From Rhodospirillaceae bacterium (GTDB lineage Bacteria; Pseudomonadota; Alphaproteobacteria; GCA-2731375): 64,000 bases of DNA. The stretch spans positions 50,685 through 114,684 of the forward strand of contig JABJKS010000072.1 in NCBI GenBank assembly GCA_018660265.1, read 5' to 3'. Made by a program: the position numbers and the translations under genes. Every line of letters begins with the position of its first letter. Position 1 is the first letter of the stretch. The notes beneath the pieces are model-generated. The model was not told the origin of the DNA. It ran no database searches and worked only from the letters and a program-made list of their open reading frames with translations. Positions 54,196 through 63,697 of the stretch are shown here, one piece after another.

Positions 54196-55934
54196 CAGCG
54201 CCCGTTCGCAAACTCGCCGCCATCCTGGCCGCCGATGTGGTTGGTTATTCCAAGCTTATGGGCGAGGATCAGGCCCGCACGCTTGATGCATTGCGCCAAC
54301 TTCGCAAGAAATTATTCGAGCCGGTGGTCGATGAATATCGCGGCAACGTGGTCAAGCGTATGGGTGATGGCTGGATCGTCGAATTCGCCAGTGTCTCTGA
54401 CGCGGTCGATTGCGCGTTGCGGTTTCAGATCGGTTTGGCGGCGCACGAAATCATCCGCCTGCGCGCAGGCATACATATCGGCGAAGTAGTGTTCGAGGAT
54501 GAGGACGTCTTCGGTGAAGGCGTCAACGTCGCGGCCCGGTTGGAAGAACTGGCGGAGCCTGGCGAAGTGCTGATCTCCGATACCGTGCACAACAGCCTGG
54601 ACAAAAAATCAGCTGCGCAATTCAACGGCGGCGACAGCCAGGATCTGAAAAATATCGCCCGCCCTGTACAGATTTGGCGTTGGTCATCCAGCGGAACGCA
54701 ACAAGTGTTACCGGCGGAGAGGGGAATGCTGGCATTGCCCGATAAACCCTCTATCGCGGTGCTGCCATTCGATAATATGTCGGGCGATCCGGAGCAGGAA
54801 TATTTCTCCGACGGCATGACCGAGGACATCATTACTGCCCTTTCGCGATTACGGTGGTTATTCGTGATCGCGCGAAACTCCACTTTCACCTACAAGGGCC
54901 GCGCGGTCGACATTAAGCAGGTCGGCCGCGAGCTGGGCGTGCGTTATATCCTGGAAGGCAGCGTGCGCAAGGCCGGGGTCCGGGTCCGTGTGACCGCACA
55001 GTTGATCGAGGCGGAAACAGGCAACCATATCTGGGCCGAACGCTATGACCGGGAGCTGGCGGATATATTCGATTTGCAGGACGAATTGACCGAGGCGATC
55101 AGCGCCCAGGTCGATGCCGAACTGGCCGGCAGCGAACGGGAACAAGCACATAAGAAGCCCACGACCGATCTGGACGCCTGGGAACTTTATCAGCGTGGCA
55201 TGTGGCACTTCTATAAATACGGCAAGGATGATTTCATCGAGGCGCGGCGGCTATTTCAGCGCGCGCTGCAACGCTCACCCGAATTTGCCAATGCCCATGC
55301 AGGGCTTGCCGTCATTGCCTACAACAATGCCCTTCTTGGCTATGCCGAGGATAGGGCCGCGGACCTGGATGAAAGCCTCCATCACGCGGAAAAGGCGGTG
55401 GCCCTGGATGATCGGGATAGCTACAACCTTTATGCGCTGGGCCGCATTTTCACCAATTTGGGCGACCGTGACCGGGCCGTTTCGGCGCTTGAAAAAGCGA
55501 TTAGGCTGAATCCGAATTCCGCCACCGCCCATCACGGCCTTGCCATGGCCCGTTACTGGTTCGGAGGGGCTACGGAAAGCATCTCCCTGCATACCCGGGC
55601 CATCCGCCTTAGCCCCTATGACCCGCAGCTATGGGCATTCCATTTTTTACGCAGCATGGCCTACAGTATGCTGGACCAACTTGACTTGGCCATCACTGAC
55701 GCGAAAGTGGCAATACAGGAAAAAAGTGATGAATTCCTGCCATGTCTGGCGCTGGCCGTCGCCTGCAGCCTGTCAAATAACTATGATGAGGGCCGCGCCG
55801 CCTATCGCCAAGCGTCCGCCCTAAGACCGGAATTATCCGTAGCCTATATCAATTCGACAATGAGCCAAGTCCATGGGCCTTATATGACGAAGTATCTGGA
55901 CGCCTTGCGCGCAGTCGGATTGCCGGAAGAATGA
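54192..55934 (+). CDS. Class III adenylate cyclase with TolB-like and TPR domains (copy 2)
   Basis: This 580-residue paralogue follows directly after the first. The first roughly 150 codons are almost identical to copy 1 at the DNA level, with only scattered changes. The TolB-like part is moderately similar, and the TPR part (about 345-570) is clearly diverged (HAGLAVIAYNNALLGYAEDR, then SATAHHGLAMARYWFGGAT). All cyclase catalytic residues are kept. The pattern suggests recent duplication or gene conversion of the catalytic half, with different sensor halves. Confidence 0.9.
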   Translation: MTAPVRKLAAILAADVVGYSKLMGEDQARTLDALRQLRKKLFEPVVDEYRGNVVKRMGDGWIVEFASVSDAVDCALRFQIGLAAHEIIRLRAGIHIGEVVFEDEDVFGEGVNVAARLEELAEPGEVLISDTVHNSLDKKSAAQFNGGDSQDLKNIARPVQIWRWSSSGTQQVLPAERGMLALPDKPSIAVLPFDNMSGDPEQEYFSDGMTEDIITALSRLRWLFVIARNSTFTYKGRAVDIKQVGRELGVRYILEGSVRKAGVRVRVTAQLIEAETGNHIWAERYDRELADIFDLQDELTEAISAQVDAELAGSEREQAHKKPTTDLDAWELYQRGMWHFYKYGKDDFIEARRLFQRALQRSPEFANAHAGLAVIAYNNALLGYAEDRAADLDESLHHAEKAVALDDRDSYNLYALGRIFTNLGDRDRAVSALEKAIRLNPNSATAHHGLAMARYWFGGATESISLHTRAIRLSPYDPQLWAFHFLRSMAYSMLDQLDLAITDAKVAIQEKSDEFLPCLALAVACSLSNNYDEGRAAYRQASALRPELSVAYINSTMSQVHGPYMTKYLDALRAVGLPEE

Positions 55935-55941
55935 CCGCGCC

Positions 55942-56424
55942 TTACCCTTCCTTGGCGTAGTCAACGGTCAGCCAGCGTTCGGGGCGGATAAAGACTTTGA
56001 TCGCGTTGCCTTCGGCATAGCTTTCCGCCAACACGGCGGCGTAATCAATGCCCGCCTGTTCCCCCAGATAGCGTTGCGCCATGGGTTGCAGGTCGATCAA
56101 CCTGTCTGACGGCTTGATGAAGGCGACCGGGCCTTCCAGCGAAACATACCTATAAGGCGATGCTGTTTCCTGAACCAACAGGCTGACGCGCAGGCCGGGG
56201 CGGAGCAATTTTCCCTTTCGGGCCGTGCTTTGGGTCAGGAACCATAGATCGCCGCCGGGCAGATAATCGAACCAGACCGGACTGGAAAGCGGGCCCCGCC
56301 CTTCCTCCGGTACGGACAGCACCCCTATACGCGCTTCTGCCAGGAAGGCCTCACGCTCGGCCACGGCCATACTCAACGCCATTACATCGTCTCCGGATTT
56401 GCCCAACTTTGTTTCCTGGGCCAT
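55942..56424 (-). CDS. Pyridoxamine 5'-phosphate oxidase-fold flavoprotein
   Basis: This 160-residue protein has a split-barrel flavin-binding layout: FLAEARIGVLSVPEEGRGPL, SSPVWFDYLPGGDLWFLT, STARKGKLLRPGLRVSLLV and YRYVSLEGPVAF. It belongs to the PNPOx-like general group (F420- or FMN-binding reductases, general stress proteins) rather than PdxH. ATG 56424 is preferred; a longer frame to 56673 runs antisense into the CoA ligase gene. It is divergent from that ligase with a 36-bp spacer and converges with the cyclase gene. Confidence 0.8.
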   Translation of the reverse strand: MAQETKLGKSGDDVMALSMAVAEREAFLAEARIGVLSVPEEGRGPLSSPVWFDYLPGGDLWFLTQSTARKGKLLRPGLRVSLLVQETASPYRYVSLEGPVAFIKPSDRLIDLQPMAQRYLGEQAGIDYAAVLAESYAEGNAIKVFIRPERWLTVDYAKEG

Positions 56425-56460
56425 GATAGCACCTCGCGCGTTGTATGGGAGGCGTTCGCC

Positions 56461-58077
56461 ATGGTTTATGATCCACGTATGTTGGCACCTGAGGTCTGTG
56501 TTCTGGGCCCGCTGTTGGAAAAATGGGCCCGGGAAAAACCGGATCAAACAGCCATCATCTTTGAAAACGATGAAAGCTGGACCTGGGCAGAGGCCCTGAC
56601 ATTGACCCGACGGGCCGCCAGGGGCCTGCAGAACATGGGCGTCAAACGGGGCGAGCACGTGCTGTCCTGGCAACCCAACGGGCGCGAGGCGATCCTGACC
56701 TGGTTCGGCCTGGATTATCTAGGCGCCGTCTATGTCCCCATCAATACCGCCTACAAGGGCGGCTTGCTGCAACACGTGGTGCAACTGTCCGATGCCAAAT
56801 TGATGATCTGCCATGCGGGCCTGGCGGCGAACCTGAATATTATTGAAACCGGCGCGCTGGTCGACGTCATCATCACCAATGGCCCCGTGGGCGCGGTGGA
56901 ACTGGATAATCTGACGACGCATCCGGCTGAGGCGCTATTACCCGAGGATGACGGGGTTGAGATCGATGGCCCGGTGGAACCTTGGGACACCATGTATATC
57001 ATCTTCACCTCCGGCACCACGGGGCCGTCAAAGGCGGTGTTGGGCTCCTATGTACATACCTATGCCATGGGGGCGGAAGCGAATGATTATTTCACCGCTG
57101 ACGACCGTATTCTGGTCAACCTGCCCCTGTTTCATGTGGGCGGCACATTGTTCGTGATGATCACATTGTACAACGGCGGTTCCTGCCTGATTGATGACAG
57201 CTTCCGCACGGATGAATTCTGGAACACCGTGCGTAAGCATCAGATCACCTACACCTGCTTTGTCGGTGCCATGACGCCGTTTTTGTTAAAGCTGCCGCCC
57301 TCGAACCAGGACAAGGATCATCCCTTGCGCGGTGCCGTGACCATTCCCTGGAACGAGGATTCTCTGGCGGTCGGCAAACGCTATGGCATAGAGATGCGCA
57401 CGGCGTTCAACATGACCGAGATATCTTCGCCGATCATCTCGGGCGTTAATCCACCAACTTTGGGCACCTGCGGGCGACCCAGGAGAGGCGTTGAAGTCCG
57501 GGTGGTGGATGAGAACGATTGTGAGGTGGCCCCCGGCGTGGTGGGGGAGATGATCGTGCGCACGGATCGCCCCTGGTCCATGAACCACGGCTATTACAAA
57601 AACCCCGAGGCCACCGCCAAGGCCTGGCGCAACGGTTGGTTCCACACCGGCGATGCTTTCCGTTATGACGAAAATGGGGAGTTCTTCTTTGTTGACCGGA
57701 TCAAGGATGCGATCCGGCGGCGGGGTGAAAATATCTCCTCGTTCGAGGTGGAATCGGAAGTTACGGTCTTTCCCGGTGTAGGAGAGGCCGCCGCCATTCC
57801 CGTGCCGGCGGAAACCAACGAGGACGAGGTGATGATCGTTGTCTCCCCCGCACCGGAGCACGAGATCGACCCAATGGAACTGTTCAAGTTCCTGGAACCG
57901 CGCATGGCGCATTTCATGCTGCCACGGTTTATTCGCATCATGGACGGTCTGCCGAAAACCCCGACCCAGAAGATCCAAAAGAACCTATTGCGTGAAGACG
58001 GTATCACCAGTGATACATGGGACCGGGAAGCCCACGGCATCAAGGTACGCCGGCAAAAACTGACCGCAGGAGATTAA
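56461..58077 (+). CDS. AMP-dependent acyl-CoA synthetase (copy 1)
   Basis: This 538-residue adenylate-forming ligase has the P-loop-like IIFTSGTTGPSKAVLGSY, the FNMTEISSPI substrate region, WFHTGDAFRYDENGEFFFVD (A7/A8) and the C-terminal lysine in TPTQKIQKN. The pattern resembles CaiC/DltA-like crotonobetaine or medium-chain acid CoA ligases. It makes an acyl-AMP and then acyl-CoA in the cytoplasm. It is followed by a similar ligase 4 bp after its stop. The substrate is not identifiable. Confidence 0.9.
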   Translation: MVYDPRMLAPEVCVLGPLLEKWAREKPDQTAIIFENDESWTWAEALTLTRRAARGLQNMGVKRGEHVLSWQPNGREAILTWFGLDYLGAVYVPINTAYKGGLLQHVVQLSDAKLMICHAGLAANLNIIETGALVDVIITNGPVGAVELDNLTTHPAEALLPEDDGVEIDGPVEPWDTMYIIFTSGTTGPSKAVLGSYVHTYAMGAEANDYFTADDRILVNLPLFHVGGTLFVMITLYNGGSCLIDDSFRTDEFWNTVRKHQITYTCFVGAMTPFLLKLPPSNQDKDHPLRGAVTIPWNEDSLAVGKRYGIEMRTAFNMTEISSPIISGVNPPTLGTCGRPRRGVEVRVVDENDCEVAPGVVGEMIVRTDRPWSMNHGYYKNPEATAKAWRNGWFHTGDAFRYDENGEFFFVDRIKDAIRRRGENISSFEVESEVTVFPGVGEAAAIPVPAETNEDEVMIVVSPAPEHEIDPMELFKFLEPRMAHFMLPRFIRIMDGLPKTPTQKIQKNLLREDGITSDTWDREAHGIKVRRQKLTAGD

Positions 58078-58081
58078 TGCA

Positions 58082-59704
58082 TTGCAGAGTGTTTTTGACC
58101 CGCGCATGCCGGGGGCGGACGAATGCGTCCTGGCGCGATTGCTGGAAAAGTGGGCCGTGCAAAAGCCTGATGCCACAGCCATTATATTTGATGGTGGTGA
58201 AGGCCGGACTGAAATCTGGACATGGACCGAAGCCCTAAGCCTGACCCGGCGGGCGGCAAAAGGCCTGCAAAACATGGGCGTCAAACAGGGCGAACATGTG
58301 CTGTCCTGGCAACCCAACGGGCGTGAAGCCGTACTGACCTGGCTCGCCCTGAACTATCTGGGGGCTGTCTATGTGCCCCTGAATACCGCCTATAAAGGCA
58401 GTCTGTTGCAGCACGTGGTGCAACTGTCGGATGCCAAGTTGATGGTCTGTCACGCAGGCCTGGCCCCGGCCCTGAGTGATATCGATGCCGGTGATCTGGC
58501 CGACGTCATCATAACCAATGGCCCAGTGGGCTCGGTCGCCCTGGATAATCTGAGCACCCATCCAGCCGCGGCCCTGATGGCGGACGACGACGAGGTCCTC
58601 GCGGAGCGGGAGATCCAGCCCTGGGACAGCCAGTATATCATCTTCACCTCCGGCACCACGGGGCCGTCCAAGGCGGTGCTGTCGTCCTATATTCACAACT
58701 ACGCCACCGCCCCCGAGAGTTACACCTTCGTTGATGGCAGCGACCGCATCCTGGTCAACCTGCCCATGTTCCATATGGGCGGCACCATGTTCACCATTCT
58801 GGCCCTGGCGCTGGGCGGCTCCTGCGTGGTGGTGGAAAGCTTCAAGACCGAGGATTTTTGGCCGCTGATCCGTCGTCATGAGATCACCTTCGCCTGCTTC
58901 CTGGGCGCCATGGCACCGTTTTTGCTGAAGCCCGAACCCAGCGCCGCGGACAAAGATCATCCCCTGCACAGCGTCGTCTGTATCCCCTGGAACGAGGATG
59001 CTTTGGCCCTATCGGACAGATTTGGGTTTGAGATGCGCACAGTCTTTAACATGACCGAAATCTCCGTGCCCTTGATCTCTACCGTTAATCCGAAAGCCCT
59101 GGGCACCTGCGGCAAACCGCGCCCCGGCGTAGAAGTCCGCGTGGTGGATGAGAACGATTGCGAAGTGGCACCGGGCATTGTTGGCGAATTGATCATCCGT
59201 ACAGACCGTCCCTGGTCCATGAACCACGGCTATTACAAAAACCCCGAGGCCACGGCCAAAGCCTGGCGCAATGGATGGTTCCATACCGGTGACGGCTTTC
59301 GCTATGACGAAAGTGGTGATTTCTATTTCGTCGATCGGATCAAGGATGCCATCCGGCGACGGGGTGAGAATATCTCCTCGTTCGAGGTGGAATCCGAAGT
59401 CAGCCTGTTCGAGGACGTGGCAGAGGTTGCCGCTATTCCCGTGCCCAGCGAATTCGGCGAGGATGAGGTGATGATCGTGGTCGCCCCGCCCCCCGGTGGC
59501 AGCCTGGACCCGAAAGCGTTATTCGATTTTCTGGAGCCCCGCATGGCGCATTTTATGCTGCCCCGCTTCATCCGCACCGTCGAGACGCTGCCCATGACAC
59601 CGACACAGAAAGTGCAGAAAAACCTGTTGCGGGAAAGTGGCGTAACACCGGATACCTGGGACCGTGAGGCCCACGGTATCCGTGTGCGGCGACAGAAACT
59701 TTAA
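58082..59704 (+). CDS. AMP-dependent acyl-CoA synthetase (copy 2)
   Basis: This 540-residue paralogue of the preceding ligase shares long identical stretches (for example GLQNMGVK.GEHVLSWQPNGREA and RRRGENISSFEVESEV) and differs mainly in the acyl pocket region (about 210-330). The same ATP and lysine motifs are intact (IIFTSGTTGPSKAVLSSY, TPTQKVQKN). The start is TTG at 58082 with AGGAG 9 bases upstream, inside the end of the first gene; an ATG overlapping the first gene's stop is out of frame. Tandem duplication is evident. Confidence 0.9.
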   Translation: MQSVFDPRMPGADECVLARLLEKWAVQKPDATAIIFDGGEGRTEIWTWTEALSLTRRAAKGLQNMGVKQGEHVLSWQPNGREAVLTWLALNYLGAVYVPLNTAYKGSLLQHVVQLSDAKLMVCHAGLAPALSDIDAGDLADVIITNGPVGSVALDNLSTHPAAALMADDDEVLAEREIQPWDSQYIIFTSGTTGPSKAVLSSYIHNYATAPESYTFVDGSDRILVNLPMFHMGGTMFTILALALGGSCVVVESFKTEDFWPLIRRHEITFACFLGAMAPFLLKPEPSAADKDHPLHSVVCIPWNEDALALSDRFGFEMRTVFNMTEISVPLISTVNPKALGTCGKPRPGVEVRVVDENDCEVAPGIVGELIIRTDRPWSMNHGYYKNPEATAKAWRNGWFHTGDGFRYDESGDFYFVDRIKDAIRRRGENISSFEVESEVSLFEDVAEVAAIPVPSEFGEDEVMIVVAPPPGGSLDPKALFDFLEPRMAHFMLPRFIRTVETLPMTPTQKVQKNLLRESGVTPDTWDREAHGIRVRRQKL

Positions 59705-59732
59705 GGCCGCAGCAAAATATGAATTACACGAA

Positions 59733-60614
59733 ATGGGCCATTTAAGTTCCCACCAACGGGGCTTGTTGATGACGTTTGTTGGCGTCCTTTTTTTAACGCC
59801 TGATGCCCTGCTATTACGCCTTGTGGATGCGGATCATTGGACTTTGATGTTTTGGCGCAGTTTAATTGCGGGCTGTTGTCTTTTTGCCCTGAATGGAATT
59901 AGTCAGAAAACCAATCCGATCAAAGCAGTTGCCGAGCTGTTCAGAAACGGCCTGTTCTGCTCGCTGTTTTTTGCCGGCAGCAATGCATGCTTTGTATTTT
60001 CCATTACCCACACCGTCGCGGCCAATACCTTGGTCATACTGGCCGTTATGCCGTTCATTGCAGCCGTTCTGACGTTGTTGTTCATGGCGACAAAACTGGC
60101 GTTACGAACCTGGATAACCATTGTTGTCGCGATGGCAGGCATTGTCGTGGTGTTTTGGGGACGCTTTGGCCAGGGCGACATCGGTGGTAATATCGTTGGC
60201 GATGTTGTCGCGGTTTTCTGCGCGTTGTTCATGGCGGCAACATTGGTGGCCATAGCCAGAAACCCAAAAATCAACACCCTGGTCGCTGTCGGCGTTGGCG
60301 CGCTTCTGGCCGCCTTGTTTGCCCTGGCCATGGGCGCAGACCCGCGCGCGCCATCTGGGGAGGATTTCATCTATCTTGCCATCAACGGCGGTATTGTTAT
60401 CCCAGTTGCCATGGCATTGATCACCCATGGACCCAAATTCATTTCAGCGGCGGAAGTCAGCTTGATCATGCTGCTTGAAACTGTCCTGGGACCCCTGTGG
60501 GTCTGGTTGGTCTTAGCTGAGCAGCCGGGGCAACAGACTTTTATGGGCGGTGGCCTGGTGATCACGGCAATCGTGGTGAATTCCTGGCTGGGCTTTCGCG
60601 CCTCCGATCGGTGA
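59733..60614 (+). CDS. EamA/DMT-superfamily transporter
   Basis: This 293-residue membrane protein has about ten hydrophobic helices in two EamA-like halves. The first half starts RGLLMTFVGVLFLTPDALLL, and the DADHWTLMFWRSLIAG loop is typical of drug/metabolite exporters (RhtB-unrelated). The second half ends with ISAAEVSLIMLLETVLGPLW. ATG 59733 has only a weak ribosome-binding site. The substrate is unknown; the neighbouring CoA ligases give no clear hint. Confidence 0.9.
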   Translation: MGHLSSHQRGLLMTFVGVLFLTPDALLLRLVDADHWTLMFWRSLIAGCCLFALNGISQKTNPIKAVAELFRNGLFCSLFFAGSNACFVFSITHTVAANTLVILAVMPFIAAVLTLLFMATKLALRTWITIVVAMAGIVVVFWGRFGQGDIGGNIVGDVVAVFCALFMAATLVAIARNPKINTLVAVGVGALLAALFALAMGADPRAPSGEDFIYLAINGGIVIPVAMALITHGPKFISAAEVSLIMLLETVLGPLWVWLVLAEQPGQQTFMGGGLVITAIVVNSWLGFRASDR

Positions 60615-60706
60615 AGTCGGCCTTCATCTACAGCACTAAACTCTTGCGGAGTCCGGCATCCTAAAGCGAGAATACCCATCAATGGGTTTTCTGAGGAGAC
60701 GTCGTG

Positions 60707-61723
60707 ATGAAGGTTTTGGCAGGAACGGGACGGGGCATTTTTTTAATCGATGCGGAAGCGAGCGGTCAGGACATCGCCCCAAGGCGGGTACTGGAGAGCC
60801 GGGGCGTTCGCGATCTTGTCACCTACCATGACAGGCTGTTCGCCGGCACCGGCGCTGGCCTATACCTTTCCAAGGATGGCGGGGAGAGCTGGTCGCTTTC
60901 GGGCATGGAAGACCGGGAAGTTTGGCAAATTCGAAGCGCCGGGAATGGCACCCTATACGCGGGCACCCAACCGGCCGGGCTGTTTCGCAGTGATGACGCA
61001 GGCGACAGTTGGAGGGAAGTCGAGGCATTTGCCGCCTTTCCCCAGGCCGCTGATTGGTGCATCCCGGTCGACCCGGTATTGCCGGGCAGAGCGCGGGCGT
61101 TGGTAATCGATCAGGACGACCCCCAGCGTATATGGGTTGGCGTAGAGGTAGGCGGCATCATGCGAACGCGTGATGGCGGGGACACATGGGCGTTGGATTT
61201 GCCCGGCAAGAACCCCGACCTGCATATGATGTGCGCCCAACCTGACCGCCCGGAGGTGCTATATGCCTCTACCGGATATGGCCGGCTGGACGGCGTAGCC
61301 GAGATGATCGAGGGCAATGCCGGGGTCTTCCGTTCCGATGACGGCGGGGAGAGTTGGCAATATGCCTGGAAAGGCATCACACCGCCCTATTCCCGGCCTA
61401 TGTGTATTGATCCCCGTTCCCCTTACGAGTTAACGGTCGCCAGCGCACCGACGGCATTCTCCAGTTTCAAGGACGCGGGCGGGGCCCAGGCAGTATTGTT
61501 ACGATCAGAGGACGGGGGGGAGAGCTGGCGATCCCTATGTGATCCAGCCCATTCGCCGTCAGAGGCAAACATCCACGGCCTGACCCCCGACCTGGACAAA
61601 CCGGGCGGCGTTGTCATCGGTACCGATAACGGCGAGGTTTGGCGCGTCAGCGAGGATGCCGATTGGACGTTGCTTGGCTCCGGCCTGCCAGCTGTATTGT
61701 CGGCGGTGACATTGCCCGCCTAG
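60707..61723 (+). CDS. Asp-box (BNR repeat) beta-propeller protein
   Basis: This 338-residue protein has at least five S/T-x-D-x-G-x-x-W Asp boxes (SKDGGESW, SDDAGDSW, TRDGGDTW, SDDGGESW, SEDGGESW), indicating a sialidase/sortilin-type beta-propeller. There is no signal peptide and no sialidase arginine triad is evident. It is probably a binding or glycosidase-like protein of unknown substrate. ATG 60707 follows GAGGAG. Its TAG stop is adjacent to the start of a long inverted repeat. Confidence 0.85.
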   Translation: MKVLAGTGRGIFLIDAEASGQDIAPRRVLESRGVRDLVTYHDRLFAGTGAGLYLSKDGGESWSLSGMEDREVWQIRSAGNGTLYAGTQPAGLFRSDDAGDSWREVEAFAAFPQAADWCIPVDPVLPGRARALVIDQDDPQRIWVGVEVGGIMRTRDGGDTWALDLPGKNPDLHMMCAQPDRPEVLYASTGYGRLDGVAEMIEGNAGVFRSDDGGESWQYAWKGITPPYSRPMCIDPRSPYELTVASAPTAFSSFKDAGGAQAVLLRSEDGGESWRSLCDPAHSPSEANIHGLTPDLDKPGGVVIGTDNGEVWRVSEDADWTLLGSGLPAVLSAVTLPA

Positions 61724-61773
61724 TGGTGCGAGCGAAACAGAAGAGTCCTTCTGTTTCGTGTCTCGCGCACCAC
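61723..61773. terminator. Long imperfect inverted repeat after the beta-propeller gene
   Basis: GTGGTGCGAGCGAAACAGAA (61723-61742) pairs with the inverse complement ending in CACCAC at 61773, with a small insertion in the right arm. The loop is AGTC. It is probably a terminator-like structure, although it lacks a T-run. Confidence 0.6.
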
Positions 61774-61786
61774 GATTCCTAAGAGT

Positions 61787-61842
61787 CTAGTGGTCTTTCG
61801 ATCCTAGCGGATGGGAACCATCCGTTAGAATCGGACCACTAG
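61787..61842. repeat. Second long inverted repeat, 56 bp
   Basis: CTAGTGGTC at 61787 pairs with GACCACTAG ending at 61842, with the arms continuing through CGAT and CGGATGG to a GAA loop and only a few mismatches. It is placed tandem to the previous inverted repeat. The rest of the gap to the next gene (61843-62022) shows no gene. Confidence 0.8.
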
Positions 61843-62022
61843 AATTTCTTCCGGACAATCGAGCTCCCAAACACCGCGACAAAATGCCGCCCCACAGTGT
61901 TCGATTTGGAGGCTAGGATTACCGGGTTCTCAAAAACCAAACGCTCTTCGGCGTAAAGCACAAGCAGAACAAAAAAATGGTTCGGTTTTTTGGGGGCACA
62001 TAGCAACCTGGAGGAAGAGCCC

Positions 62023-63636
62023 ATGTCCACAGTTTCGCCTACAGTTTTGCCCGCCACGTCTTTGGCCCAGATGGATGCCTTGATACTGGACGGAAAATTC
62101 CACGAAGCGACGGAACAATTTTGCCAGCTTGTAAGCGCGGGGCATACCATTCCCGATCTGGCGCTGCATGCCATGACTACGGCAGCGCCTTATCTACAGG
62201 TTCCGGCACACGAAAAATTGCTGGAAAACGGCGAATTTCGGAACGTCAACTACGACCATACCCTGCTTGGCATCCGCGCCGGCATGCATCTTTCCCCCTG
62301 GCTTTCCGATGTCGAGAAGAACCTGGGCGTTGTTCAGGGCATGTATTACATCCCCCAGGGTTTGGATGTTTGGTCGCAGCTTGAATGCGGCTTTCCCGGA
62401 CACTATGCCCGCGAACAGGAACAATGCGCCGAAGAAGACATCGGCCACGAGTTAAATTGCTATTTCGAGGATCAGGAGCCCCTGGTCGAAGGTTCCATCG
62501 ATGAGCGTTTCGATGCCATGTTCCGCGCCTTAACCCAGGGCGACAAGGCCACCAGCTATAGGATATTCCTGGGCCTCGCAGCCGAGCCGGAACAACGCCA
62601 TCGCCTGCAGGACATGGTGCTGTTCGCCTCTATCATTGACCAACAGGAATATAATTCCTTCCGGCGCGTACGCCACATTGGTCACAAACCCATTCGCGCC
62701 CGCGCCATGTTTGATCTCGCCGATTGGGTTGGTTGGGAGCGAGCGCAACCGTTTTTTTATCTGGGCGTACCGGACGTTTGCAATGCCCCCATTTTCCACT
62801 CTCTTTATGATCACGCCTGCTTCTTGTTGAACCTGCACTTCAAGGGCGCTCAATTTGATCTGCTGGACAATAATACCGCGGCGCTTTCCCAGGCGGCACA
62901 AGACCAGCTTCAAGGCCTGATCATGGCCGGCGACCCCATGGCCGTGGCCGACGACATTACCGCGCTGTTAAAACAGGGTGCCGCCCCGCAAAACATTGCC
63001 GATGTGGTGAATATCGCCCATGCCACGCATTCGGTATCGCGCCTGCGGTCCCCCATCGCCTACACAGTTCCCATGCACAGCTTCGACTATGCCAATGTCG
63101 TGAACTATTGGCTGCGCAATTTCCACAACCACCATCAGGTCAAGGCGATCTATCTCTCCGCCTGGTTTGTCACGGATACCATTCGTGAAATCGACGCCTA
63201 CCCCAATCTTCCGGGCGTTGCCGAGCCGGACCCTGATGCGCGCGGGGACTGGGCCATGGGCATCGCCACCGAAAACCTGCTTGATGAACTGGAATTGGCC
63301 GTCGCCGCACAAGATCCTTCGTCCGCGGTAGCGCTGGTGCGTACCTGGAATGGCCGTCACAATCCACATGAGCCGGGCGCCCGCGATGACCTGATCCGCA
63401 TGCTGGCCCATTGCGCGGGCAAATATCAGGGAGACGCCCACATCTTCCGCAATGCCTGTTCAGTGATTGAGGAATATCAGCTCAACACCGCCAGCCCGGA
63501 GCGCAAGGACGTCTTGTTTGAATTCTGGGCCCATTTTTTGTCGTTCTACAAAAAACGTACCCTGGCGACCGATTGCTACGACATGTATCACCGTCATTTC
63601 GGCCCAGATAGTGGAAACGGAAGCGGCAACGACTAA
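62023..63636 (+). CDS. Unrecognised 537-residue helical protein
   Basis: I do not recognise this protein. It is mostly alpha-helical, without a signal peptide or membrane segments. It is rich in His and aromatic residues, notably THSVSRLRSPIAYTVPMHSF (about 348-367) and NYWLRNFHNHHQVKAIYLSA (about 372-391), and LSPWLSDVEKNLGVVQGMYY near the N-terminus. The His-rich central part could bind a metal or redox cofactor. ATG 62023 follows GGAGGAAG at proper spacing. Codon use is typical of the genome, so it is a resident gene. It stands alone, downstream of two long palindromes. Confidence 0.75.
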   Translation: MSTVSPTVLPATSLAQMDALILDGKFHEATEQFCQLVSAGHTIPDLALHAMTTAAPYLQVPAHEKLLENGEFRNVNYDHTLLGIRAGMHLSPWLSDVEKNLGVVQGMYYIPQGLDVWSQLECGFPGHYAREQEQCAEEDIGHELNCYFEDQEPLVEGSIDERFDAMFRALTQGDKATSYRIFLGLAAEPEQRHRLQDMVLFASIIDQQEYNSFRRVRHIGHKPIRARAMFDLADWVGWERAQPFFYLGVPDVCNAPIFHSLYDHACFLLNLHFKGAQFDLLDNNTAALSQAAQDQLQGLIMAGDPMAVADDITALLKQGAAPQNIADVVNIAHATHSVSRLRSPIAYTVPMHSFDYANVVNYWLRNFHNHHQVKAIYLSAWFVTDTIREIDAYPNLPGVAEPDPDARGDWAMGIATENLLDELELAVAAQDPSSAVALVRTWNGRHNPHEPGARDDLIRMLAHCAGKYQGDAHIFRNACSVIEEYQLNTASPERKDVLFEFWAHFLSFYKKRTLATDCYDMYHRHFGPDSGNGSGND

Positions 63637-63697
63637 CCTTGCTGGCTGGGAAGGCGACAGCGATCAAGGGGGCTGTCGAAATCCAGCTCCGGGTCCG

